A stretch of DNA of 64,000 nucleotides, from assembly GCA_012845835.1 (NCBI GenBank), contig JABAKD010000016.1, positions 13,117,507-13,181,506 of the forward strand, written 5' to 3'. Positions 19,489 through 30,317 of the stretch are shown here, piece by piece. Origin of the DNA: Undaria pinnatifida. Taxonomy: Eukaryota; Sar; Phaeophyceae; Laminariales; Alariaceae. Both the position numbers and the translations under genes were made by a program. Below the pieces are notes generated by a model. That model worked only from the letters and a program-made list of their open reading frames with translations. It was not told where the DNA came from and searched no databases. How positions within the stretch are numbered: the stretch's first letter is position 1; every line of letters starts with the position of its first letter.

Positions 19489-21983
19489 TTGACCACTGCG
19501 GCCCAACATTATGGCCGACGGAAGGAAGCGGCCTGGGCCTCCAGAGGATTCATCCTTGGCTCGGACGAAGCAACGATCCATGAGCCTTCCCAACCTTCAA
19601 AAAACGAGGCGCATTTACCAAAGGCTATCGCTGGTGTCCTCGTCGTGTTCGGCATGCTCCTGACAGCAGGAGCTACACTCTATGCTCCCAAGACACGGAC
19701 GCCTATCTACGAGCCGCACGGTATGACATGGCCAGAGTTCAGAGAGGATCTACGTCGGCGCAAGGCTTTCCGCAGGACTGTTCGAAGGTCTGAGGCGAGC
19801 TTCGTGAAGCTTCGTCCAGCTATCCAAAAGAACGAGCGCTTTGGAAGTGAGTGTCATGTGATGTACCCTGGTACCTGATATACGAGTACGTAGTTTGTCT
19901 TCGCATCCCAAGGCTGTACCCTCTGCAGCCCAGATGCGTTGTAAGGCTCAGCACTCGCTTGGAGCATCTCCCATCTACCATACCCTCTGTATATGATAGC
20001 TTGTATGCCCGGTACGTTGCACGGCAACTCGTGCTGCTGCAAGGCGGTATGTACTCATGATCTAAAAACCACCTGTACATACGCAAGTAATAAAACATCA
20101 GCTGTGAGATGATCTTCCACAAAATCCCGGCCATAGAACACATGGTACGACTACGAGTACGTGCTACCTACGAGTACGTGATACCGGCACCAGGTACCTG
20201 GTATACGAGTACGTAGTTTGTCTTCGCATCCCAAGGCTGTACCCTCTGCAGCCCAGATGCGTTGTAAGGCTCAGCTCTTGCTTGGAGCATTTCCCATCTA
20301 CCATCCCATCTGTACATGACAGTTTGTATGCCCGGTACGTTGCACGGCAACTCGTGCTGCTGCAAGGCGGTGTGTACTCATGAACAAAAAACCACCTGTA
20401 CAGAGTCTATACAAAGCAATAAAACATCAGCTGTGAGATAGATCTTCCCCAAAATCCTGGCACATGGAACGACTACGAGTACATGCTACCTACGAGTACG
20501 TGATACCGGCACCAGGTACCTGGTGTATGAGTACGTGGGTGAATCTTTCGTGGTTTACGGAGGGAGCTATGTGTTAGGGTTATGGCAGCTGTTCGTACAT
20601 ACGGTAGCACTGCAACAGCAGTAGTCGCGTTAGGCAATGCAAGGGTAGTGCATTGCGGCAAGCAGAAGTGCGTTGCGGCAGGCACAGCAACGGGATAAGC
20701 AATGCTGCTGTGCCGGATGGGGTTGGAGCTCGGTCGAGGTGGACACCAACATTCTATCGTTTTTGCTCTTACCCAGGACTGCGTTGCGCGAAGCATGGAG
20801 CTATCTAGGTGGAAATCCGGCTGGCGATAGGCCTGCGAATGCTGGCGGCGGGTTCCTACCTGGATATCGCACCGAGCTTTGGCATTTCACTGTCCACGGT
20901 TTTCACCATCATGGGAAAGGTCGTCGACGCGATCAACAACACCCGTGAAGTCGGCCAGTTCTGTCTTTCCGCAGACAGACGAAAAGTGCCGATTTTTTGA
21001 CGCGGGATTCGAGGTGAGGGTACGTGTACTATTGATATAACAGCAACCTGTCACAGCAGCAGTAGTCTATGGCGTGGTTATGCAAGCTGTACGTAAGATA
21101 TTGAATTCTATAGAGATGGTTTCCGAAGGCAGGCCTGCTTATTTCTTCGTGAGGAACCTTGGTTTCGGCGTCCTGATGTGACCCCCTCTGAAGTACGCCT
21201 CCCCGGCCCTGTTCTTGTTCGTCCATATGTCAGGCCAAGAGCACCAACGGATTCTTCGATCATGTTGTGTCTGCCACAGATGATCTGTTGATCGAGATGA
21301 AAGCGCCACCTGCAAAGAGCACCTCCCACACCGTATCGTACTTCTCAGGCAGCAAGACGAGATTCGGCTTTAACGTACATGCCACGTGCGATGCCAACTA
21401 TCGCTTCTGCAGCGTCTCGATCATCGCTCCGGGGGCTGCCAACGATTGGTCGGCGTGGACCCGATCTTCTGTGGCAAAGGCAACTATGCGCCTTCCAGAC
21501 GGGTACCACATCACCGAGTGTGCGGCGTACCCAATCAGCGGCAAGTTGCTCACGCCGTACCCCGGGAAAAGCTTGCCATAGGACCAGAACACCTTCAACT
21601 TCTACCTGAGCCACCTGCGGATGAAGATCGAACAGTCGTTCGGCATCCTCGTGTCAACGTGGGGCATTCTGTGGAGGCCCCTCAGTGTAGGGTTTGCAGG
21701 CCGGACAGACCTGATCGTCGCCCTCTTTCGCCTGTAAAACTTCTGCCGACATGAGCAAACCAAAGTGGTCGCGTCGGAAGAAGACTACAAGACAGAAAAG
21801 GGGCGAATCCTACTGGCGACGGGCGGGGTTCTGCCGCCTGCGTGCAAGAGTGCGGTCCAACCGGCAGGCCCAGCCGCCAAACCCACGCGAAGCAGCGAAA
21901 CTCCCACGCGAGCGGCGACCACTTCGCTCTTAGCCTACAGCAGACAGTTCCGCCCGAAGGAGAATATTCTCAGGAACGCCTAG
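19489..21983 (+). pseudogene. PIF/Harbinger transposase with introns, inactivated
   Basis: DDE transposase that would excise and insert the element. Likely exons: about 19489-19846 (ending KLRPAIQKNERFG before a GTGAGT donor), 20809-21013 (after CTATCTAG; RLAIGLRMLAAGSYLD then FGISLSTVFTIMGKVV, a helix-turn-helix-like segment) and 21234-21983 (after TATGTCAG; YFSGSKTRFGFNVHATCD, IIAPGAANDWSAW, LLTPYPGK, RMKIEQSFGILVSTWGILWR). The first Asp region (SATDDLL) and the Glu (IEQSFG) are visible. The second Asp position, normally GDxAYP, reads ECAAYP. Lesions: an extra T in the run at 20993-20998 shifts the frame before the second donor, and in-frame TAG (21579-21581) and TAA (21735-21737) stops occur. 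The phase between the first two exons also does not match, so a small exon or another lesion lies in between. This copy could move only with transposase from elsewhere. Confidence 0.88.
19862..20518 (+). repeat. Tandem duplication inside transposase intron, about 325-bp unit
   Basis: Unit 1 (about 19866-20193) and unit 2 (about 20194-20518) share ATACGAGTACGTAGTTTGTC, CAGCCCAGATGCGTTGTAAG and AATAAAACATCAGCTGTGAG. Each ends in GATACCGGCACCAGG, next to TACCTGGTA. The duplicated unit lies entirely between transposase exons. Confidence 0.9.
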
Positions 21984-22299
21984 ATTACTACGCGTTGTAT
22001 AATGCGTAGGTAGAGAGTTTGTCGGCATCCGAGCGTTGTACGGCGGGGGCGATTGTGCGGTACAAGGAGGATGGGAATGGCGTGTGGAGGATGGGAGGTG
22101 GGCCGGAGTATAAGCTATTGGAGATGGACGTGATGGTCGTCAACGGGTGAGCGTTGGGCCAGAAAAAGGACGAGTGTCAACCGTGGTGATGAACGTCTGA
22201 TGGCATGGCCTTTTTAATACTGAGGCGGAGGGGGGGGGGGGGTTGGTTGTTGGATTCGATACGTGCATCTGACGGCGTGGTTTTTTCTAATTCCAGGTG

Positions 22300-23790
22300 G
22301 TGAGTTCGAAGACAGCTGCCTATACCCCCCCCCCCCTCCCCCAGTTATTATTGTTTGTCGAGCGTCAGAAACAAAAGCCCCCCCCCCTATCTTGGTTTGT
22401 ATATTATCGTGTAAATAATGGTATGTTTTATCGTGAGAGCACCCCGGTGCAGCCGGCCACGGTTTTACTATTTTTAAATAGGAGTGCAGGGTGTTGGCCG
22501 TCGAGCATCAGAAACGACCCCCCCCCCTTCTTTATTTTTCAAATCCCGCCTGACGAAGCAGTGGAGGGTGTAAGTTTGGGGTTTGTCGTGAGAGTACCAC
22601 GGTGCAGATTGCCCCCTTCTTTGTTGTTTGAATAGGGGTGCAGGGAGTTATTTGTCCATCGTCCGTAACGAACCCATCCCCCGCTCTCGTTTTTTCCCTC
22701 CCAGTCTGGTGGAGCAGGGGAGGGTGTAATTTTGTGACCTATCGTGAGAGTACCACGGTGCAGCTGGCACCCGTTTCTTTTTTATAGGAGTCCAGGGTAT
22801 TGGTTTTGGTCCCCCCCCCCCCCCCCCCCCCGTTTTTTTCCTCCCAGTCCGGTCAAGCGGTGGAGGGTGTAATTTTGTGGTCTATCGTGAGAGTACCACG
22901 GTGCAGCTGGCCCCCGTTTTTTTTGTTTTGAAGAGGAGTCCAGGGTATTGGTCGTCGATCGTCGGAAACAAAGCCCACCCCTCTCGTTTTTTCCTCCCTG
23001 TCTGGTCAAGCAGTAGAGGGTGTAATTTTGTGCTTTATCGGGATAGTAGCACGGTGCAGCTGGCGCCCCCCTTTTTTTTGAAGAGGAGTCCAGGGTATTG
23101 GTTGTCGATCCCCGTCCCCCCCCACCCCGTTTTGTTCCTCCCAGTCTGGTCAAGCAGTGCGGGGTGTATTTTTGCGGTTTATCGGGATAGTAGCACGGTG
23201 CAGCTGACGCCCCCCCCCCTTTTTTTTTAAGAGGAGTCCAGGGTATTGGTTGTCGATCCCCCCCCCTCCTCCCATTTTTTTCCCCAGTCTGGTTAAGCAG
23301 TGGAGGGTGTAATTTTGTGGTTTATCGTGAGAGTACGCCGGTGCAGCTGCCTTCCCCTTTTTGAATATATAGCAATTCAAGGTATTGGTTGTCGATCGTC
23401 GGAAACGAAGCCCCCCCCTCCATTTTTTTCTCTTCAGTCAGATGAAGCAGTGGAGGGTGTAAGTTTTTTTTTTCGTGAGAGTACCCTGGTGCAGCTGGCC
23501 CGGTTTTTTTTCAATAAGAGTGCGAGGTTTTGTTTGTCCATCGTCAGAAACGTAGCCCCCCCTCCCCTACCATTTCCCTCCGCGGGTCCATGGTCATACG
23601 ACTTCGACCATGCACGATTTCAACCCCCGCCGCGCCCCCCCCCCCCTCCCTGCCCCTTTCGGTTTCCTCCCAGACTCATAAACGAATGGAGTGTGTAATG
23701 TTGTCTGTTGTCGCTGAAGGACCCCGGTAAAGCTGCCTCCTTGATTTTTTATAGGAGTGCCTGCGATTATCGAGCGTACGAATAGAAAGT
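22300..23790 (+). repeat. Minisatellite array, about 150-bp unit, forward orientation
   Basis: About nine units. Each carries GGAGGGTGTAA, then GTGAGAGTACCACGGTGCAG, then CTGGC, a T/C homopolymer, GGAGTCCAGGGTATTGG and a long C run. Anchor positions for the GGTGCAG core are near 22447, 22602, 22757, 22899, 23052, 23194, 23339 and 23487; the last unit near 23720 is diverged. Homopolymer lengths vary from unit to unit. Confidence 0.9.
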
Positions 23791-23912
23791 GCTCTTTCCC
23801 CCAATATGGATGCGCCAGCAGTTTTTTTATACTATGATATATCGAGGGTACATTTTCGTTTCTTGTAAGAAAGAGGACGCCGGAGAACCTTCCGCCTACT
23901 CCTTGTTTTCCG

Positions 23913-24330
23913 TTATTCGTTTGCAACAGAGCAGTAGGTTGCCGAGCTTTTACCTGTAAGTACCCCTTTACCCGCGTTTTGTGCTACTCGGTTTTTGATG
24001 GAGAGCATGGTGTCGAATGCTTGCATGAATATATTAAGCACGTGAAAATGAATACGAGGGGTACTGATGGCGTCAGTGGACCTGTTAAAATCTGCGTTTC
24101 GCAGGATGTGTTTGCGATACGACGACGCATAGTAGTTACTGGAGATCGTAATAAACATACTTCCGCGCCACGACGACCCAATCAACGACTTCAATAGGAT
24201 TATGAGGGCTCCTGCATCGGATTCAGCCACGATATCTTCTGATTGAAACCCACACGTGTCCCAAGCTGAAATGCATACGTTCCCGAGGGAAAAAAATATG
24301 ATACTTGAGGGGCTTATTAGCCGATATATT
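23913..24330 (-). CDS. Unrecognised open frame in centre of Harbinger element
   Basis: Minus-strand open frame between the opposed arrays. From about 24300 it reads SLGNVCISAWDTCGFQSEDI, then AESDAGALIILLKSLIGSSW, then FNRSTDAISTPRIHFHVLNI, and stops at 23913. The listed frame extends upstream into repeat DNA, so its true start is unknown. It could be an exon of one minus-strand gene together with the frame at 25200-25575, in which case the inverted array would sit in an intron. No domain recognised. PIF/Harbinger elements usually carry a second, Myb/SANT-like gene, but I cannot see such a signature here. Confidence 0.35.
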
Positions 24331-24429
24331 ACTGTGGTTTGATGGGACAACAAACCAAGAGATGGAGTACTCTCGCTTGCCAATATCGAATACCCAGAAT
24401 GCTCTATCAACCTGCACGTAAAAAATAAA

Positions 24430-24683
24430 CACGTTGTGAGCTGGGGCCAGCTACAACGGGGTACTCTCACAACGAAACTCAAAATTACACCCGCCACTGC
24501 TCGAGGAGACTGCAAGGAAAACAACCAGGGGGCGAGGGGGGATGGGCTTCTGTTTTGACGCTCGGCAACAAAATAATCTTTACACCTACAAAAAAAACAG
24601 GGGCCAGCTGCACCGTGGTATGCTCAAGACAAATCTCAAACTCGCACCCTCCACTGCTTGACCAGACTGGGCGGAAAAAAAAA

Positions 24684-24728
<45 letters not shown>

Positions 24729-25190
24729 CGACGACAACTAATACCCTGGACTCCTACTAAAAAAAAGGGGGGCGGGGCGCCAGCTGCACCGTGGTACTAT
24801 CACGATAAAGCGCAAAAATGCACCCTCCACTGCTTGGCCAGACTGGGAGGAACAAAACGGGGTGGGGGGGGGGGGGAATCGACAATCAATCCCCTGGACT
24901 CCTTTTTAAACAAACCAAAACGGGGCCCAGCTGCACAAGAGTACTCTCACGATAAACCACAAATTACACCCTCCACTGCTTGACCAGACTGGGAGGAACA
25001 AAACGGGGTGTTGGGGGGGGGGGGATCGACAACCAATACCCTGGACTCCTATGAAATATAAACGGGTGCCAGCTGCACCGTGGTACTCCCACGATAAGCC
25101 ACAAACTTTCACCCTCCACTGCTCCACCAGACTCGGAGGAAAAAAAAAGGGGGGAAGGGGGGGGGGGGGGATCGACAACCAATGATTCTC
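24430..25190 (-). repeat. Minisatellite array, same unit, inverted
   Basis: About five units of the preceding repeat in opposite orientation. CCAGCTGCACCGTGG-type cores lie near 24442, 24603, 24780, 24927 and 25070. Includes a G run of about 45 bases (about 24684-24728). With 22300-23790 this forms a long inverted-repeat structure around a 640-bp centre. Confidence 0.9.
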
Positions 25191-25199
25191 GCCTTGAGC

Positions 25200-25575
25200 A
25201 CGACAGGCGGGATTGAAAAAAGGTTCCCCGGTGCTTATCGGAAACAATCGACTCCAGTACCAGCATACAACGGTGCTTCGACCTCCGGGTGTTGATGGAG
25301 GACGCATCCTCCGCGACATCTTCCTTCCTGATGACGGCAAGCACATCAGACGCCTTGCACTGATTGCTTCCGTACCTCAACGTAATGTTTTCGTCGACAG
25401 AGTATGACTTCCCCTTCATAGCCGCGCAAAGCGTAAGAACGACCCCCTCTGGGATAGTTTCTGACTGGACCGGTGTGCTCGCTTTGACTTGACCTGTGTT
25501 CAAAACGTAGCGAGCACCGGGGAAAGGCACAAACTTTAATCTCATGGACGTGTGGCGTAAAATCGGGCTGCGCAC
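25200..25575 (-). CDS. Unrecognised open frame in Harbinger element
   Basis: Minus-strand open frame starting MRSPILRHTSMRLKFVPFPG, with GARYVLNTGQVKASTPVQSE, TIPEGVVLTLCAAMKGKSYS, ENITLRYGSNQCKASDVLAV and MLVLESIVSDKHRGTFFQSR before it enters the repeat array near 25200. Composition is protein-like, unlike the homopolymer-rich neighbouring frames. It may be the 5' exon of a cargo or accessory gene that continues at 24330-23913. I do not recognise it. Confidence 0.4.
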
Positions 25576-25599
25576 TCGAACGAGTAGCCTGAAACAGTA

Positions 25600-26700
25600 G
25601 AGATAAAAAAAACTGCGCTATGAAGCAGTATACTGGATTGCATCAGAACTGGAAGCGTATACTGGCAGACTGGACCAGTGCAACACACCACCAGAAATAT
25701 AATACCACCTGGCAATGTTAAGCGGAAGGAGCGCTAACCGACGACTACAGCAGTACCCAATTATATAATAGTAGACTATACACATAGCAGTGTATATACT
25801 GTATAATGTGCTGTTAAAGTCCTGCGTATACCCATATATACCTAGTATACAGTACTGCTGTATACTGGTACCTGGTATACTGTACGCGACTTACGTCAAG
25901 AACTTGGGAGTTAATATTTTAAGAAAGAGCTTTGTTTAATAAGAAATTACGGCTAAGCGTTTGTGCTCAGGCAGGAACGCCACCGTAAATACTACCTAGT
26001 ATATGATACCTCGTAGTCTTTCAAATCCTACGCTCAACGTTGAGATCACAATAAGCCGCGAGCCTGAGCCAAAATAGGAGTTTCTTACCTGCTCTCGCGT
26101 ACTTCACGATGATGTCCATACAAATACAGCTGTAGTTTGTGTGCCCACTCACAGATCACAGCTCTATATATCTTGCTGTACGTGCAAGATTCAAAAATAT
26201 GCGATTTCGTGTAGACTACTGCTGTAGAGTATGTGCAAAATTCAAAATTCAAAAATGTACGAACTCGTACGACGAACAAGCTACGTGCAGCATTTGAAAA
26301 TGTTCGAACTTTTATGGACTTGATCCTCACCTTCATCACCATCAGCTGTTGTTGCTGCTGCTGTCCCGGAGCCCCACGCTCTCAGCACCGGCGTCCAAAC
26401 ACCTACCCTGGCATTCAGCAGCTGCCTCCTTCCCCTGTGTTTGGTGTCCCATCGAAGTGTTCGTGGGGCTGATGCTGTCTGTGGCCTCGGTGATTGACGC
26501 CACATCTACACACCCTTGAAAATCCAGGCAACTTCGTTCGCACTGGGCCGTCGTCCTTCCGTCGCTGCTGTCGCCGGATTGCAAGAATCTGCTTGGCCTG
26601 GGGCAATTCCTGCGGTCTTCCGGGATGTCGTTCATGCTTGCTGTGTGACGACGCGCGTTACTGCTGGTGTGGGTGGTGGAGGTCTTGCTTTATGGCTCGG
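25600..26700. other. Right interior of Harbinger element, no certain gene
   Basis: AT-rich to 26330 with many TATACTG/TACCTGGTA-type short inverted motifs (for example 25865-25880). Overlapping frames at 26342-26748 on both strands are open for 80-110 codons. None shows a recognisable domain. Confidence 0.4.
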
Positions 26701-26809
26701 CTTTCAAAAATCAGGAAAAAAAGAGACAAACAACCCCGCGCTCGATAATAATGCAGACGTTTTTTCATGGAAATCCTGGAAAAAAAAGAGGAAATTTAGG
26801 AAATTCACA

Positions 26810-26828
26810 TCTCCGATAAGAACGGCCC
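26810..26828 (-). repeat. Right terminal inverted repeat of Harbinger element
   Basis: TCTCCGATAAGAACGGCCC, the exact reverse complement of the left end, followed by TSD TAA. A CCTAAATTTCCTC (minus strand) lies just inside, echoing the left subterminal repeats. Confidence 0.95.
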
Positions 26829-27162
26829 TAAGGATGGCATCGGGCTAACAGAGGGTATCACGTCCATCATCAATGGCACCTGGGAGAAAACGCAACATGG
26901 CGAACAAGTCAGGGCGGTCTTATGCTATCTTGTGACGGCCATTAGAAGGCCCACAACTTTCAATACGATGATGGCCAAACCAAGACTTCAGTCTCTTGGG
27001 CATGACGCGCCCCCTTCCCCCCCTCCCCCCTTCCTTCCGTTCCCCCTCCCCGCCCCCCCCCCCCCTTCCCCCTCCCCCCGGCCGCTTAGAGATGCCAACG
27101 GTGGATGGCACTGCCGCAGCCTTTGCGCGTCGCTCTGCAGCTTTGCGTCTCTCCGTTTCATG
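26829..27162 (-). mobile_element. LINE 3' UTR, copy X
   Basis: Follows the LINE stop codon on the minus strand. Contains the G-rich tract (plus-strand C runs 27008-27078), then CCCAAGAGACTGAAGTCTTG and the terminal GTGCCATTGATGATGGACGT. Fragments of the same tail occur at 4008, 13424, 31490 and 36935. Confidence 0.75.
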
Positions 27163-27943
27163 CTAATTCCGCATCAACAACTCGGCTCCCTCCTCTACTC
27201 TTCGAAACCATCTGCCAGCGTTCTGAGCAGCCTTTCGCCATCCTTCGAATTTCATTCCAAAGACAGACATATCCTCCTTCAGATGATCCATCCAGTCTTT
27301 CTCTTGCCCCTCTGAGTAGCCCTTACCCCCAACAGACTCCCCAAACATCACCCTCTGTGGCAGACGCTTCTCCCCCATACGTGCCACGAATCCCGCAAAC
27401 AAAATCCTCCGTTTGCGCACTATCGCCTCTATGCTCTCGGAATCTGTCTGGGCAAGCGCGTCGGCGTACGATAGGGTGTGGTCGTCGCGCTTCCGTTTCC
27501 GCCATCCAAGGCATCGGAGGAGCATGGAGCGGTGAAACCCGTCGTAGCCTGTCATAGTCAGGCTTCTTCGGGCTCCACGTCATGCAAGCGTACAGCAGTG
27601 TCTCGACCACCTCGACTTTCAGCAACCGCACCTTCAACCGTAAACGCACACCCGGGCGATCATAGAGTTCCATCTTGTACCGCTGGAAGCACGCCCAGGC
27701 CCTCTGAAGACGCCGCGTTGTTTCAATTCTAAGGTCTCTGTCTGCGGTGATAGCCCCGCCCAAGTATGCAAACTGGATTGTTTGCTTGTATACCTGACCG
27801 GCTGCATTGATCGTGAAGGACACCTTCCCCCCGCTTTGGGTTTCCAGTACCATAGGACGAAAACCTGCCAATGAGAGAAAGGAACAAAGGACAAGTGTTG
27901 TGCCGTGTTCGATACCAGTGTATGATACGCAGCTACGATACAT
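27163..27943 (-). pseudogene. LINE reverse transcriptase C-terminal region, copy X
   Basis: The minus strand encodes FAYLGGAITADRDLRIE, then RRLQRAWACFQRYKMELYDR and LLKVEVVETLLYACMTW. After a frameshift near 27550 it continues as MLLRCLGWRKRKRDDHTLSY, then RKRRILFAGFVARMGEKRLP and DWMDHLKEDMSVFG. This is the C-terminal extension typical of non-LTR retrotransposon ORF2 (YLG, LLYxxxTW and RRxxxxGxVxRMxxxRLP signatures). The catalytic palm is absent. Upstream of GFRPMVLETQSGG the sequence CATTGGCAG looks like a 3' splice site or a truncation junction. The sister copy is at 31830-32614. Confidence 0.85.
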
Positions 27944-27949
27944 GAAGCA

Positions 27950-28587
27950 AAAGAGTGCATGAGGAAAAACAAAACATATACCAGGTAGTACTGGTATCTA
28001 GGAGAGCGCGTATGTTATAGCAATGTGAGACAACAACAGCAGCACACCACAAGGACGCTTGGTGCTTGGTGCTTGGTGCTAGTTTCCATCTCACACTTGC
28101 TATTATATTACCAGTCTTCATGTCACAGATGCTTCAAAACTTCCGTTAAAAGGCAAAACGAAATATTTCGGAGGTTTCATCAAAAAGCCAGATGGAAGAT
28201 TACCAGAACGAACACTAGTGAACGTACTCGCGACCTGCACTACTGCTCGCTGAAAGAGCCAACACAGCAGTAGTACAGCTATTATAGGCGTCGAGCACCG
28301 CTGTTGGTGGGCCTATACGAGTAGATGAGCCGCGTTATGCGCGAACACACATAAAGGTGGAGTGTCTCATAAGTCAGAGATGCAATACTCGAAAGGTTAC
28401 AGCACACAACGTGCTGGTACGTGGTGAAAATATGCCAAGAAACCAAAACCCAAACATGGTTCAGCTAAAAAACGAAACCCAAAAAATAGTCACGCACTAC
28501 TGCTGTGTTTAAAATATAGTCTACCTGGTAGATTATTAGCAGAAATGCGAGATTACCTAAAGTAGGAGAGAGAAAAGCGAGTTATTT
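27950..28587. repeat. Non-coding right part of duplicated LINE segment, copy X
   Basis: Matches 32620-33270. Includes three tandem GTGCTTG(G) units (about 28062-28080), ATACCAGGTAGTACTGGTAT (27978-27997) and GCGTCGAGCACCGCTGTTGG. Identity ends after GGAGAGAGAAA. Confidence 0.85.
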
Positions 28588-28589
28588 CC

Positions 28590-29270
28590 TTCATCCGGAG
28601 CGCGCAACTCGTACTCGGGAGGGTGTGGTAGGGCAAACTATTGCACATGTACCCCTATTCCGTAACGACACGGTATTAATACAGCACTTGGTAAGGTGTG
28701 GTGCAATGGAGCCGGCCACTCGAATCAGTCAAGTGCAAACAGCTCACAGGGTTCCAACTGCGAATTTTTCCACAAGGTTGGCGGGGTATTCGTCTCGATA
28801 GGACTCCCAACATGGGCACAAACCACTTGGAATTAGAGTGGGAACGCTTTTGCAGTGGAAAAGAGGTGAAGACAAGTACAGCACTCAATGGGAGCACTTT
28901 CTTTGTTCGATTGCCATAGTAGTGTCCCACGAAGAGAGAGCACGGGGAGACAACATATCGAAAAACTGCTGCGCAAAGCCGTGGTAGCTGCAGACTCTAC
29001 AAGTCCGTCGCATAGTAGAGGCCCGGAGGGGCCTGTGGTTTGCGGACAGGAGACAAATAGATAACCAGTTCGCTACTGAATGAAAGGGAGTATGTTAAAG
29101 ACAATAAGAAAAAAAAAATCCTAAAAAAATTCAAACTACCAAAAAAAAAAAAAAAAGGAAAAAGCAACGCTATGCAAGGCGAAAAGAGCTTGCCTTGGTT
29201 GGGGAGAGAAGTGCACCGGGGAGAACGTCACGCAGCCCAAGGTCGACACGTTCACTGCTCCGACGACGCC
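28590..29270. other. Stretch without recognisable gene
   Basis: Short frames only. A-rich tract at 29108-29160. Confidence 0.4.
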
Positions 29271-29279
29271 AATTGTAGT

Positions 29280-29703
29280 GGTACTCCGAGTGGGGGATGC
29301 GTGGTTGGTCGGTGTTGGGAAGCGTGCTCCTCATGGGTTCCGGTGCCCTTGTTTGGTCTCTCCTCATGGCACGCTGGATAGACTCAAAAGCTTACACATT
29401 GTTGCCTCTACATTCAACCCTAAAAAACAGACAAAACACGCCTAGGCACGATAGGACAGGGTAGAGCAGGTAGAGCAGGTAGAGCAGGTAGAGCAGGTAG
29501 AGCAGGTAGAGCAGGTAGAGCAGGTAGAGCAGGTAGTGAGTTGTGGGGCGTCCTGCTTGTCCCATCATCGTCACCTACATTATCGCCCATCTATGATGGC
29601 CTTGACGTGAATGTGACATCTAATGTCACGTGGTTTCACCTCAACCATGACATGGTTTCACGGCGAATCTATAAACTATCTTTCTACGGAGGGCACTCCA
29701 TTA
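29280..29703 (+). repeat. Dispersed repeat R1, copy 2
   Basis: Matches 1935-2312. The internal 10-bp GCAGGTAGAG unit is expanded here to about eight perfect copies (29456-29535), showing recent slippage. Confidence 0.85.
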
Positions 29704-29869
29704 CAAGCGAAAATCCTTGAGACGAGAGCAGACCTCGGCCTCTGAAATCGCCGATTTCATGCACGACTCTTGCCTAATTTTTCACGTCTGCGTGAATTTT
29801 TTGTGTGCGGGGAGTTGAGAGTGTCTTTGAAGCGGTGACGACTGAATGTCCTCGAATCTGCTACGAAAA

Positions 29870-29995
29870 CAACCAATCCGTAATACGCGCTATCGGAGTA
29901 TACTGGTATATCACTCACAGCAGCTTGCAAAGAATGGTTTCGACAAAATCTTCGATCTCACAGCTGGAGTGAATGTTTATAATAATGATGATAAT
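29870..29995 (+). repeat. FDLTAG-type dispersed repeat, copy 3
   Basis: Contains GCGCTATCGGAGTATACTGG, GCTTGCAAAGAATGG and TTCGACAAAATCTTCGATCT. The frame reads NGFDKIFDLTAGVNVYNNDD and stays open further, to 30277 (an open frame from 29846). An ATACTGG insertion separates it from other copies. Confidence 0.75.
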
Positions 29996-30317
29996 ATACT
30001 CGAGGTACTCTATATTGGAAAAAAAAGCCGAAATAAATGGTGGGAGGGGAAAAAGGGATGTGTGCTTTGGTGTCACAGAAATGTCTTATCGGAGATGAAA
30101 CACGAAACGCCCTTCTTCCAGCAGTCCATGCTGCGACGTCGTTACGGCCTGCCCTCTCCCAGCCTGCTTCCCCCCCCCGCTAGCCTGATCTTGCGTCGGT
30201 CTCTGTCGGCCTCTGTGGACGATCTTGGCCGAAGAGAAGAAGATTCCTTAAACACCAACATCGAGCTACTAGGCTAGAAGCCCCCTCCGGCAGGTCGGAA
30301 AGGTGAACGGAATGTAC

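Larger units (their letters stand above)
19231..26828 (+). mobile_element. PIF/Harbinger-type DNA transposon, 7,598 bp
   Basis: Perfect 19-bp terminal inverted repeats, GGGCCGTTCTTATCGGAGA, start at 19231 and end at 26828. The element is flanked by TAA at 19228-19230 and 26829-26831, the 3-bp TWA duplication typical of PIF/Harbinger. The flanks rejoin as GGCTAAGGATGGCAT, and the unoccupied version GGCTGAGGATGGCAT is present at 31491-31505. Inside are subterminal CCTAATTTT repeats (19260-19308), a dead DDE transposase (19489-21983), two opposed minisatellite arrays (22300-23790 and 24430-25190) and minus-strand open frames of unknown function. The element is much longer than needed for a transposase alone. 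Confidence 0.93.

Noticed and set aside
23530-23730. Frames within the 150-bp arrays (22-25 kb)
   Set aside because: They recur in every repeat unit and depend on homopolymer lengths.
26342-26748. Myb/SANT-type second gene of the Harbinger element
   Set aside because: Position near the right end would fit, but neither strand shows the spaced Trp residues or helix pattern expected of that domain.
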